Below are positions 8,508 through 18,018 of a stretch of 20,256 bases of DNA, piece by piece; the stretch's first letter is position 1; every line of letters begins with the position of its first letter. This DNA is from Spirogloea muscicola (taxonomy: Eukaryota; Streptophyta; Zygnematophyceae; Spirogloeales; Spirogloeaceae). The stretch spans positions 293,508 through 313,763 of the forward strand of contig WELB01000104.1 in NCBI GenBank assembly GCA_009602725.1, written 5' to 3'. The position numbers and the translations under genes are program-made. The notes beneath the pieces are model-generated. The model was given only the letters and a program-made list of their open reading frames with translations, made no database searches and had not been told where the DNA came from.

Positions 8508-11447
8508 CTAGCTCGTTGCACCATAGAGCACTTTAATCTCATCTACGTCATCTGAGCTACCGAGGAAGATCGGTGCCCGCTCATGTATTTTCTTGGGCTG
8601 TAGCTCCAGTGCCTGACAAGTCAACGCATGGACATGGTCAGTCCTCGGTGAGCAAGATGTCCTGTGGACGGAACTGGGAACGAAACAAAGATCACGTTGC
8701 CTCCTCAAGAGTTGCAAGACAAGGATGTCATCCTTACCCTCTGCTTCCCTGTGAACGACTGGCCACCAGCTTGCTCTACGATGAATGACATGGGGAACAC
8801 CTCGTACAGTATGCTGCAGTGGAGATGAGCATGTGACCACTATGAGAGGCTCATAGCTAAAACAACCACAAAGCCCGCCAAGAGCCAATGTTATTATGGT
8901 GCTGTCATACAGATTGGCCCATTTGAGATCTTATTCCAATCAGAAAGGAGATTCAGAACAGATAGTCCAAGTTTTCCTGGATCTCTTTCAACGCAGTGAA
9001 CTTACCGAAGCTTGCCATTGGGGCTCTTCTTATCAGCAGGGTACATGAAGATTCCTCCATACAATATTGTACGATGTACATCAGCAACCATACTGGTGGG
9101 AAGACATCGATATTTATTAAGAGCGTGTTCAAGATTGACAGGGACCTTGTACTCCCAGCAAATAGGGGCTGCAGGCCAGTGATTCAGTGATAAATTCGCA
9201 AACCTAGGCTCATGCAATGTTCAGATATGCAGATATCCTTAGGTCCCTGATTAATACCTTCCAATGTAACGAAGTGACTTGGCTGACGATCCATCTGTAG
9301 GGAACTTGCACTTCTCAACATACCTATATACATCACCAAAACTTTTGTGAAATAGCAGAGCAACAAGCTAGTCTTGCATACAAGGGCCTGTTCTTTGTCG
9401 CGGAAATATGTTTAGCATCACAATCTGAGTCCAAGTTCACTCTGCCCATGTCATGGGAGCCGTGAGTTCTTGAGACATGCAGGTCCGAAGCTGACACCTA
9501 CTTTGTGGTTGGCTCATCCCAATTCTTGGCGTTTCCCTCATTGACAGAGTAAATCTTGCCTTTCTTAGGTACCTGAGAGCGCAGAGGCTCTTCAGTTCCT
9601 AGCTATGCTGCAAGATGATGACATCTATCTTGGTGAAATGTGCGAGTGAAGGACTCGAAAAGCCTGACACAAAGTGCAGTCATGAAATCCTGTATTATCG
9701 TGGTTGTCATACTATTACCGATGGACAGGCAACACACCTTCATCTCTGGGTGAGTCAAGATGAACTCTCCAAGCGAAGGGTCGAGAGTGAATCCGTTGAC
9801 TCCATTGCCTGTGCTGAGAACAAGCTGCAAACAGTCATTGCTGAGATCAGCCCAAATGGCCTCCAATGGAATACGCAAGCTTGAAGATGCTGAAAAGCTC
9901 AAAGCGGCCTGCGAAACAAGGCCTTATGCAAGTAATTATTTCTCCATCCAAACATACTTACAATGCAAGAGCTGCCGTACATGCAATAACCAGCAGCCAC
10001 CATATCAGTCCCTGGCTTCAGCACATCCTCAGTCCTGCCTTCACTGCCTTCACTTAGCATGTAAATGCCGAAAATCTGCTGCGACAGAAGGCACAATGCC
10101 AAGCTTGTCAAAACGGCTGCAGCAGGCTTGTCACCTGATGCTTGGAGATGCCATGGTAGTGTGGTCGACTGAGCATGACTGTCCAGTCATGAAGGCTCCC
10201 AACAGAGTCCAGTTGGAAATAGTGACATGCATTATCATGCGTGATGAAGCAGAGTCGATTTACCGTTCCGATTGACACACCACAGTCAATGTTGGACGAG
10301 CCATCAAGAGGATCAAAAACCACACAGTATCTGACACCAATGGAAGCAGGAGCAACCAAGTCACTTGATTAGATAGCTTCCTACAGACATCTACTTTCAA
10401 CAGAAGGACTATGTAAGATAGGCAGACCCTGTATTTGACAGTCAAAAGCAACCACCATACGCAGCTATACAAGCCAGCTGCAAATGACGTGAATCACGCA
10501 GGATGATCCACCAATCTGAGCCAGTGAGGAGAGGACCCAGAATACAGACCTGCCTCTTTTGGCTGCTGGCACGAAGATGGGCTCGTCAATCTCCTCAGAG
10601 ACAAGCACATTCTGCACATCAGCAGCTTACGCAACTTCTGTAAGCGGAAAGTCTTGCTTGCACTCAAGCTGATACACAGCCATCAAGTGTGTGCAGTAGC
10701 TTCTGAATGGATTCTGACAGGAGCCAGCTTGCTGCAGCATTACAACTGTCAGGTTACTCACAGCTCGGCCACTGCTGATAAGTGCATTCACAAACACATC
10801 GTTTGACAAGACATCCAGCTTCTTCTGCTCTTCCCCCTGCCACAACAGGAACAATGATTCTATATCAGCTGCAGCGACTTTTATCTCTCGGACTGTATGG
10901 CAAACTGGACATGCGCACACACTGGTCACATTCCGCTAGCTCCGTGCAACACATACAACCACTACGCAAAACAGCAGGCTCCTGTTATCGCTGAGACCTT
11001 AGAACTAGCTCAAACAGGGCAGGCTGTAATGCGGTCGGCCTTACCTGTACATTGGTCTCTCCGGCTAATCCAATAAGCTTTGCAAGCCCTGCCTGCAGAG
11101 CAGGTGCAGACGCTTGACTCGTCATTTGAGAATCAGTGCGCACGTGAATCATTACACCAGACGAGTGGCAGGCTGACGCAGTCCAACTGGTCCAGACAAT
11201 GCTGCCTGATGCGCGGCCAACTCGCGCCGCCAAGTCGGTGGCAGAGGTGGCGAATCGCACGAATGACAGCCTGCTGGGAAGGGCTCACCTTGTTGACGGC
11301 GGAGCAGACGTACTTGCACCCGAGCACAATGTGGTTGAGGAGGATGGTGAGGTCACCCCGGGCCTCCTTGTGCCGGCTCTGTTCGTTCAGCACGAAGTTG
11401 CTGATGGTCATGAGGTCCGTGCGCGCCATCTCCGCCGCGTGATCCAT
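8508..11447 (-). CDS. FBP: Fructose-1,6-bisphosphatase, cytosolic type
   Basis: Hydrolyses fructose 1,6-bisphosphate to fructose 6-phosphate (EC 3.1.3.11), the committed step of cytosolic sucrose synthesis and gluconeogenesis in plants. Twelve exons give 338 residues, close to the roughly 340 of plant cytosolic FBPase. The ATG at 11445-11447 begins [14 protein letters not shown], the usual cytosolic start, and no earlier in-frame ATG is seen. Motifs in order are [33 protein letters not shown] (metal ligands, E100/E101), [10 protein letters not shown] (D121, D124), [86 protein letters not shown] and [12 protein letters not shown]. The Cys-bearing redox-loop insert of the chloroplast isoform is absent after VSEE, and no transit peptide is present. 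No stop or frame break was found. The gene runs head-to-head with the USP-kinase. Confidence 0.96.
8508..11447 (-). other. FBP: FBPase exon-intron map
   Basis: In transcript order the coding exons are 11447-11289, 11092-11045, 10836-10762, 10611-10550, 10330-10264, 10075-9962, 9824-9738, 9572-9502, 9323-9258, 9092-9006, 8813-8738 and 8612-8508. They total 1017 nt. All introns are GT-AG, 125-219 nt long, and every phase joins correctly. Split codons include AA|G (Lys) at 9502/9323, AG|T (Ser) at 9258/9092 and CG|C (Arg) at 9006/8813. The regular short introns contain nothing notable. Confidence 0.9.
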
Positions 11448-11619
11448 CGCGGCGCCGACCGCAGCCCGCAGAGCCGCGCCTCTGCACACAGCTGCGCCGC
11501 GTCCGAGCTTGCGCTATCGATCCGGCGCTCCCGATCCGGCGCCGCCGCGGCGGAGGCGCTCGGCCGCTGGACGATGGCGGCGCGGTCTGCAGGCCCGGGG
11601 GCCGGGGCGCGGCAGAAGG

Positions 11620-11653
11620 CGGCTGCTGATGGTAAAGGAGCTGCTGTGAACGT
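11620..11653 (+). repeat. Dispersed 34-bp motif, copy A
   Basis: Begins GCGGCTGCTGAT and ends GCTGTGAACG. By hand alignment it matches the copy at 17847-17880 at 26 of 34 bases without gaps. It lies 170-210 bp upstream of the FBPase ATG, in the opposite orientation to that gene. Confidence 0.6.
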
Positions 11654-11680
11654 GGGGGATTTGGTTGCTTGTGGCCGCAT

Positions 11681-11708
11681 TCTTTTTTTTTCTTTTTCCT
11701 TTTTTTCC
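11681..11708 (+). promoter_or_regulatory. Pyrimidine tract upstream of FBPase
   Basis: A 28-nt run of only C and T on the plus strand (purine-only on the FBPase sense strand), about 235-260 bp before the FBPase ATG. Such tracts are common in plant core promoters and 5' leaders; no specific role can be assigned. Confidence 0.5.
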
Positions 11709-11770
11709 ATTCCCACTCTCTGTTTGGATCAAACGGCCGTTGGCAGCCGCATTTCGCTTCTCTGTACGTT

Positions 11771-11785
11771 GCTCACCCGTGGGTA
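11771..11785 (-). repeat. 15-bp motif shared with 18258-18272 (inverted)
   Basis: The reverse complement reads TACCCACGGGTGAGC, identical to 18258-18272. On the minus strand, similarity continues 5' of it as TTAG and a TGAC-type string, allowing a one-base gap. It follows the inverted 34-bp-motif copy (11848-11871) in the same order and orientation as in the 17.8-18.3 kb region, so the two segments look like members of one repeat family. Confidence 0.6.
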
Positions 11786-11847
11786 ACTAACGTCACACCG
11801 TCACCTCAGCCACCATAGCGTAGGGCTTCCTTTCACGTAGCCCCTTT

Positions 11848-11871
11848 CGATTTCTTAATATCAGCAGCCGC
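11848..11871 (-). repeat. Dispersed 34-bp motif, copy B (inverted)
   Basis: On the minus strand it begins GCGGCTGCTGATAT and matches the first 24 bases of the 17847 copy at 21 of 24 positions. A gapped match continues through a GTGAAAG string. It lies about 400 bp upstream of the FBPase ATG. Confidence 0.6.
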
Positions 11872-12026
11872 ATTCCTTCCATTTCATGCACTAGCTTTTG
11901 CCTGAACAACACACTGTTGGCATTAAATTGGCCACCCTTTCGTATCATGCTCACCGCGCGCCCGTTCTCAGAACGGATTGGTCGCCAGCGCGCCGGCCTG
12001 GCATCGCCTCCGCGCGCCCCCTTCTC

Positions 12027-12076
12027 CGCGGGCGGCGGCGGCGACGGCGGCGGCGGCGCCGGCGGTGGCGGCGGCN
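12027..12076 (+). repeat. GGC trinucleotide-rich run with one ambiguous base
   Basis: An imperfect GGC/GCC run ends at an N at 12076, the only ambiguous base in the window. A second GGC run lies at 12334-12366. Both are in the inferred 5' region of the kinase. The N suggests the base could not be called in this run, and its length may be uncertain. Confidence 0.8.
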
Positions 12077-12194
12077 ACGCGAGCTGGGAGAGGAGGTAGA
12101 GAAGAGGGAGGGAGGAGGGAGGGCGAGCCGAGGAGGAGGAAGGCCGGTGCGGAGCGCCTCGCCTCGCTTTGCGAGGAGAGGGCGGGGCCCCCTC

Positions 12195-12298
12195 GAGCCG
12201 TCGAGCTGTCGAGCCGACGAGCCGACGAGCTGACGAGCCGTCGATCTGACGAGCTGACGAGCTGACGAGCTGACGAGCTGACGAGCTGACGAGCTGAA
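12195..12298 (+). repeat. 8-bp tandem array, 13 units
   Basis: Thirteen consecutive 8-bp units run from 12195 to 12298, with consensus GAGCTGAC. Units 1-7 are mixed (GAGCCGTC, GAGCTGTC, GAGCCGAC, GATCTGAC). Units 8-12 are identical, and unit 13 ends in A. The unit is not a multiple of three, so the array is not a coding repeat. It lies about 190 bp before the kinase ATG. Seven junctions make TGACG, a core that plant bZIP (TGA-type) factors bind; any regulatory use is inference. Confidence 0.9.
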
Positions 12299-12333
12299 GT
12301 GGCGGCGAGCTCGCTCGGGCGGCCGTGGTGGCG

Positions 12334-12340
12334 GCGGCAG

Positions 12341-12366
<26 letters not shown>
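12334..12366 (+). repeat. GGC trinucleotide run
   Basis: Near-perfect (GGC)n of about 11 units with one CAG interruption, in the inferred 5' leader of the kinase gene, about 125 bp before the ATG. Confidence 0.85.
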
Positions 12367-12371
<5 letters not shown>

Positions 12372-12490
12372 CGTAGCGGCAAAGGCACCGCAAGGCTAAA
12401 TTGCCCGATTCTGCGTCGCGGCCTCAAGCTGCCAGTGCTGCGGTGGCCACGAAATGGGGCGGGCAAGCAGCTGAGGGCCCCTCCGCCGCC

Positions 12491-13520
12491 ATGGGCGAGC
12501 TGGAGCGCGTGCTGCCGCGCCGCCAGAAGGTCCTGGTGGGCGTGAAGCTCCGGACGCGCGGCGAGGGCATCGCCGAGGACTGCGGCCTGCTCGTCCAGTT
12601 CGCGCTCGACCGCGTCGTCACGCCCGGCGACGAGGTCGTCGTCGTCAACGTTCTGCAGCGCTCGGCGGCCCTCGGTGAGCCCCGACGCACACAAGACCTT
12701 GCTCTCCAGGCCCCACCGTGGCTTTGCTGGCGCGGCATGGCCTTGCTCCGGCACTGATCCGACGCAGGGAGCCTCTGCCCATCTGTCCGCGGCCTCGGCT
12801 CTGTGCAGGCTCCACGCTCATGGCGGCCGCGGACTCGAGGGACATGCTGGTGCAGGAGGCCGCTGCGCTGGACACAGCACTGCGCCGCCACGCCGTCCCC
12901 TTTGTCACGCTCGGCCATGCCAAGCAGGTTCACCACCAAACCCCCCACCAAACCCCCCACCCTTCTCCTTCTCATCTCCCGCACTTCACTGGCACAGCCG
13001 CTTAGGCAGGCCTGCATTGCAGGCTGCCGGAGTAGTCCCACTGTTACAATTCGCAGCGAGATCAAGAGGGCAAATACCGACGCTTATCACTCGACATATG
13101 CCTGCGAGGCCCTCTTGCCCTCACCCCCCTCTACTTCTGTGCTCACCTTCGCCTCCACACGAGCAGGTGACTGTCAGCAGCCGGGTGCTGTTTGCCGAGC
13201 GGCAGAAGGACGCTGTGGCTGATGCGCTCGCAGTAGAGGCTGTCTGGGAGGCGGCCACCGTGCTACTAGTTGGCAGCTCCGGCAAGCGGCACTTCACCGG
13301 CGGGTGCTCCTCCGCCCCCCAGCCCTCCTCGAGTCTGCTGTCAGCGTCAGCCGTCGACGTCTGCTCAGTTGTCGCGACGGTCCTCCCTCACGGGTGACCA
13401 GCTCTGGCACGACCAAGTGCAGAGTTTATCACGGCCCCGGCGAGTACTGCATCCGGAACGTCCCGCCGATGTGCACGGTCATGATCGTGCGCTCCAACAG
13501 GATCCTCTTTGACCAGCCAG
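12491..13520 (+). other. Kinase gene exons 1-4: universal stress protein domain
   Basis: Exons are 12491-12674, 12809-12927, 13167-13303 and 13423-13520. They read [72 protein letters not shown] and [35 protein letters not shown] and [12 protein letters not shown] are typical of plant USP domains. The intron at 13304-13422 is the least certain: both sides stay open, and it was chosen because it joins phase 2 to A|GTTTAT and gives the usual final USP strand. Confidence 0.8.
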
Positions 13521-16500
13521 GTGACCTTCCGCCGCTGGCGCCCGAAGCTGCTGCTGCTGCAGCTCAGCAGCTGCGCCGCCCGCAGCGCGATCTCGCTGGC
13601 TGGCCGGCAGCGGCGCTCAGCTGACTGGCCCTCACTTCCTGCGGTCTTGAGTGACCGCAGGCCGGCTCGGCAGCCCTGACAGCCCGTCCGACCACTCCCG
13701 CTGGGGAGGCGGCCTCAGCGTGTTCGTGCCGCCCATACGGCACGCAAGCGGCGGCAGCGGGAGCAGCGTCAGCAGCGCGTCTACCGCCTCGTCCCAGCCA
13801 ACCCGCTCACCTCACCAGCGCAGCGGCGCCGACCTCAACGGCACAATGTCGTCGACGCCAACGCGCGTTGATGGGCAGCACGGATACCAACTCTCATCCA
13901 TGCCTCCAAGGAGCCCGCCGGGCATGCCCCCATCGCCACTGCTACTACAGGGCAGACGCATCCCTTCTGATCTGGACCTCAGGTCGGTGCATGTTCTTAA
14001 CTCTCCATCATAAACTTAATTGCCATCATGAAGTGCCTGGCCTCCTCTGAACTCCCCACTAATTACTGTCCATTGCCGCGGCGGCCGCTGGATTGAGCCC
14101 GCAGTGAGGACTGCATCCGGCAGCTGGCGAGCCTGGGGACCACGCACCGGCGACACTTCTCGTACGATGAGATTGTGTCGGCAACCGGCAACTTTGCGGA
14201 GGAGAACTTCCTCGGCGAGGGTGCGTGCGGCGACGTATTCCGCGGCATGCTGGCGCTGGAGCTGGGTGGGCACACTGTCGCAGTGAAGCGGCTCAAGAAG
14301 GCCGGCGAGGCAGGCCTGAAGCAGATCGGCACCGAGCTGGAGACGCTCTCAGGCCTACACCATCGGCACATCGTTGCGCTCCGGGGCTGGTGTATCGAGC
14401 CCAAAGCTGTGCTTCTCATCTTTGACTTCATGCCCAATGGCTCGCTTGATAGAGTGCTCCGCGGTGAGGCTGCAGCTGTAACTCCAGCTTTGGAAGCTTG
14501 ACCAACAAAGTCCCCTTAGAGCATCTGAGCCCCTGCTTTCCTCTCACAGCTGTGCACATCAAGTAGCTCCTTCCATCAGCAGTGTGCTGTGCGTTCGTAG
14601 CTCTGCTCCTGAGCTCGAGAAGGGCTGACTGACCCCGCTTTGGGCCTGCTCTGCGCGGGTGCGCAGCGGCTGGCGGCCAACCAGTGTTGAGCTGGCGGAT
14701 ACGGCACCGGATTGCGCTTGGCGCTGCTGAAGGCCTCAAATATCTGCATGAGGACTGCGTGCCAGCGGTCATCCACCGCGATGTGAAGGCTGCCAACATC
14801 CTCCTTGACAAGAATCATGAGGCCAAGGTGCACTGCCGAAGTCCCGCGTAAGGTCTAGGCTTTTGTGTGAGTATAAGTCTGCTCTGAGGTGGGCAGGCAT
14901 CCTCCTCTACCTTTGCCGCACCTTCGTGCTTGCCACAGGTCTTCTTGCTGGGGTCCAAGATCAGCCATATAGTGGCAGCTGCCGAGCACAGGCGTGATGC
15001 TCCTACAGCACCAGGCTTTGGCGCCGTTCTGGCACAGAGCTTTTGATGTAATAGCTGCTAAGCATGTAGTCGGTACAGCAACTTATCAATGGCAGGGGGT
15101 ATGCAGAGCAGACAAGATGAGTCAAAGTAAGCGAGTTCATTTGGCTAATGGTTGTCATATTTCGGCTCTTTTGTGCGCTGGGGGCCGGGGTGCAGGTGTC
15201 TGACTTGGGTTTAGCTAAGCTGTCTCAGGATAACCAGAATGTTTCTTGCACCAACATCTATGGCACCTGGGGGTGAGGACAACATTTCATGTCTTGCTCG
15301 CCTACTTCTTCTTTGAATTTCCGTGGCATGCCGTAGCGAATCTGATCATGATAGGTTCCGACCTGCCATTGGTAGTCTTTCACTTCACATCAACAGTATT
15401 GTTGCTAGAATGGACTGTCATTGTGTTGTGTAGTTATCTGGCCAGGCGTGTGGAGCGACTCTCAGCTGACATTGCACTGTGTCTTAGGTACATTGCGCCG
15501 GAGTATTACGAATCTGGGAAGGTTGGGGAGGCCACGGACGTGTATGCATTCGGGGTTGTCCTCTTCCAGCTGATCAGTGGGAGGGGTCCGATTGACACCT
15601 CCTCTGGCGAGCGTCGCAGCCTGGCTTCTTGGGTGAGGGTCTTGCAAAGTGCCCTCCATAGTCCAGGCCATTTTGAAAGAGGAATGAACTTAAGTCCAGG
15701 GCATTTCTAAAAGGCCACTGCTGCTGGCTGAGTAATAATTTGCTGAACCCTGGCTTCTTATCAGCTGTTGTTCACTTAAGAAGGCCTCTGCTGGCTTGTT
15801 CTCAAAGTTCTTCCATGCTGACTAGTGTTTGGAGCTAGCTTTGAGCTGCCACAGGCATTCAAATCAAGCTCAAGGCTAGAATCTGGCAGTGGTGTGCATT
15901 GGCAGCCTGACAAAGGTCGCTGGAGCTGCATGGCAGGCGATACTGCACGCAAAGGAGCCACGATTTGACGACGTATTGGTGGACCCTCGGCTGGATGGTG
16001 ACTACGACCCAACGCAGTTGCGGGTCATGACCATGGTTGCGTTCCTGTGCATTGCGGATGACCCTGCAGAGCGTCCCCGCATGAGCGAGGTTAGCAGCAG
16101 TGCTAACCCCTCGGTCACTCTGAACGAAGCTACCACATCAAACTTATTTTGGTCCTGGTTTGTTAGTCTCATTAACAGCTCCTCCTTAAAAGTACTGAGC
16201 CAGCTACTGTGACAAGTGCAGATGTACCTTCTTTTCTGTCTGCCATACACCCCCAGAAGTACTTCAGATAAAAGTGCTTGAGCTCTGAATCAGCCCTCTT
16301 TCCTTATCCCCGTCCTGAAATCAAAGTGGAAGCTGGACATAGCATGTTCAGCTGAAGCAGCACATTTCGGGGAATGGCTGCTGACAAGCTACATATACTT
16401 TTCCCATCGATTGGCTGTTTGATGTGTGCATGCTACTTGCTTGAGTGCAAAGAACTTTCTAACTCATGTCATCGCTGCTTCTATGTCTGGTATTGGCAGA

Positions 16501-16592
16501 TTGTACGGTGGTTGAGCAGCAGTTCATTCCAACCATCCAACCTCCGCCGGCCGTCGGCGAGCCCTCCTCAGAGCAACAGAGTACCCCCATGA
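12491..16592 (+). CDS. USP-domain receptor-like cytoplasmic protein kinase
   Basis: Eleven exons give a 615-residue protein ending in TGA (16590-16592), with all phases consistent and no break. Residues about 12-175 form a universal-stress-protein (adenine nucleotide alpha hydrolase-like) domain. Residues about 180-285 are a Ser/Pro/Gly-rich linker. Residues about 305-575 are a Ser/Thr kinase of the plant RLK/Pelle type. Plants have a known family with this exact order, USP followed by an RLCK kinase. No signal peptide or membrane segment is seen, so a cytoplasmic protein is expected. The first ATG giving the conserved [13 protein letters not shown] strand is at 12491; an in-frame ATG at 12401 would add 30 residues and cannot be excluded. 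The substrate and the specific stress are unknown. It is divergent from FBPase, across a 1-kb spacer. Confidence 0.93.
13661..13982 (+). other. Kinase gene exon 5: Ser/Pro/Gly-rich linker
   Basis: This exon encodes about 107 residues of low-complexity linker, including [38 protein letters not shown] and [15 protein letters not shown]. It connects the USP and kinase domains, is probably disordered, and has several SP/TP sites that could be phosphorylated (inference). The exon is bounded by GACCGCAG and a GTCGGT donor. Confidence 0.85.
14105..16592 (+). other. Kinase gene exons 6-11: RLK/Pelle-type kinase domain
   Basis: Exons are 14105-14463, 14667-14827, 15196-15272, 15488-15632, 15937-16089 and 16500-16592. 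The domain shows the glycine loop GEGACGDVF (324-332), VAVKRL with the ATP lysine K348, TELETL with the probable C-helix Glu364, [12 protein letters not shown] (443-454), [19 protein letters not shown] (APE at 489-491), [16 protein letters not shown] and RPRMSE with IVRWL. All catalytic residues (K, E, D445, D463) are present. The usual DFG is DLG (463-465). It ends with a short Ser/Pro tail of about 25 residues. The longer introns 14828-15195, 15633-15936 and 16090-16499 show nothing recognisable. Confidence 0.93.
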
Positions 16593-17617
16593 GGACCTCC
16601 AGGGTGTGGTGCAAACGCTTTGCCACCTGCTGCAACCAGGATGCGCCCCACAGCTTCCGCTGCCAATGTGGGCGCACATAGGGGGGGCTCGAATGGTGGA
16701 CAATTATGGACCTGGCACTGCCATACGCCGTGCCTTGGACTAGACTTCCTGGCACAGTGGGACGAGAGCTGCAAAAGCTGACGTCCTTGCTGTCCAGTTG
16801 TATCTCCTACAATTATTGACCATAGCTGGCCCTTCAACTGGTGCTCACTGGTCCAGCTGATCCGAGCACAAAAGTTTGTCAAGTCAAAATCAAGACTCAA
16901 TACAGCTGCTTACTCGAGTGACCCTTACCTTCTGTACTTGGACAGCCAGTCCAGAAGCCACTGCACCCCCATGCGCAGCACAGCTGTGCAGTAAGGGTAC
17001 CAGCATACATGCACTTGGCTATTGCGACAGCCTTGTCAAGCTCGGCACACTATGCGTCTCACACAAGCACCCAATCGCAGATTTTCTGAGTATACTGTAG
17101 CGTCTGATGTGACTAAGTGCGTAAACTAATTAGCACCCGGTGCCGCCCACTATGTACCCTGTGTGTGACTCTCAGGTCCTTTTTTCCATAATCCACGTGA
17201 AGAGCGGTTACGTTGAGCAAGTGGCTGCGAGCGGCCATCCCTGGAGAGATTGTCATGGGGGTCTGCTGAGCCTAGGGTTAGGGCTCAGGTTCCAGCTCTG
17301 CTCACGAGGGGCTGCTGAAACTTGCATCCCTCTCTCTGCAACTGTCAAATACTGCAGTGTAGCTTTGTCTGACAGATTTGGAGCGCAGCGCAAATGACAT
17401 ATATGTCAGACTTTCCTTGGATGTGCGAATAGTGGCATATGGGCAATATGACCTGTGCACAACAACCATAACCCGCCAGGAATATTGACGCTCTACGGCT
17501 GTACGTCGCACCAGTCGTGCAGTGGACGTCACGGCGTTCGGAGGCAGCCGTCGTGTGATTCCAAATGGCTATCACGCGACAGTATGCAACATACTGTTGG
17601 AGAGAGAGATCATTTCT
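16593..17617 (+). other. Intergenic, downstream of the kinase
   Basis: About 1 kb, presumably including the kinase 3' UTR. A double telomere-like motif TAGGGTTAGGG lies at 17273-17283. No coding stretch with family features, RNA gene or repeat was otherwise recognised. Confidence 0.6.
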
Positions 17618-17846
17618 TTTCTGGGCTGGCCAATCACAGCCATCGCCCACTACTGCAAGAGCCTAAGAGTTTCTCTTTCTTCTGGAGGAGGGAGTCGGAG
17701 GAAATCAAAGTGGAGGGAGGTGGGCGGAGCTACTCCCACGTGGCGCCCACGCCCGCTTCGTCCACTTGGACACAGCTTGCCACGGTAGCTCGTCTTGCTG
17801 CGCCGCTTGTCTCGCTGCGAGAGAGGAGCTCGCCCATAGAAAGAAA

Positions 17847-17880
17847 GCGGCTGCTGATATGAAAGAATCGGCTGTGAAAG
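17847..17880 (+). repeat. Dispersed 34-bp motif, copy C
   Basis: Begins GCGGCTGCTGATAT and ends CGGCTGTGAAAG. It is the best reference copy: 26 of 34 identical to 11620-11653 and 21 of 24 to the inverted copy at 11848-11871. It is preceded by GCTCGCCCAT, a string that recurs near 19869. Confidence 0.65.
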
Positions 17881-17984
17881 AGAGCTGGCAAAGAGGGCTA
17901 GAAAAGAGGGCTGGCAGAAGCCAGCCCAAAAAGAATGGACAAAGTCAAAGAGCCACAACAGGTGCCGGAAAGAAGGGAAATACA

Positions 17985-18018
17985 CAGCTAGGCATCTAGA
18001 CAACTAGATGCCTAGCTG
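17985..18018 (+). repeat. Perfect 15-bp hairpin with 4-nt loop
   Basis: CAGCTAGGCATCTAG (17985-17999), loop ACAA, then CTAGATGCCTAGCTG (18004-18018), with no mismatch. It lies inside the inverted-repeat pair 17618/18098. It may be the subterminal or central hairpin of a small element. Nothing shows that it is transcribed. Confidence 0.9.

Larger units (their letters stand above)
11448..12490. promoter_or_regulatory. Shared upstream region of the FBPase/USP-kinase pair
   Basis: About 1.04 kb separates the two divergent start codons, so both promoters and 5' leaders must lie here. From the FBPase side it holds a GC-rich leader, a copy of a dispersed 34-bp motif (11620-11653), a pyrimidine tract (11681-11708), the motif GCTCACCCGTGGGTA (11771-11785) and an inverted copy of the 34-bp motif (11848-11871). 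From the kinase side come GGC-rich runs and an 8-bp tandem array. No clear TATA box was recognised. The promoter role is inferred from gene orientation only. Confidence 0.6.

Noticed and set aside
8508-11447. Chloroplast FBPase
   Set aside because: There is no transit peptide and no Cys-containing insert after VSEE; the start [14 protein letters not shown] is that of cytosolic enzymes.
11199-11786. 195-codon open frame on the plus strand
   Set aside because: It is antisense to FBPase exon 1 and its upstream region; the GC-rich codon bias of the real exon keeps the other strand open.
11951-12754. 267-codon open frame on the minus strand
   Set aside because: It runs antisense to kinase exon 1 and through GGC and 8-bp repeats, giving Arg/Ser/Pro low-complexity protein with an ambiguous codon. 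It has no family motif.
16466-16681. Alternative last kinase frame ([20 protein letters not shown])
   Set aside because: Phase 0 joining of SE to IVRWL gives the expected end of a plant kinase domain and a nearby stop. The other frame needs a phase that the exon 10 donor does not supply.
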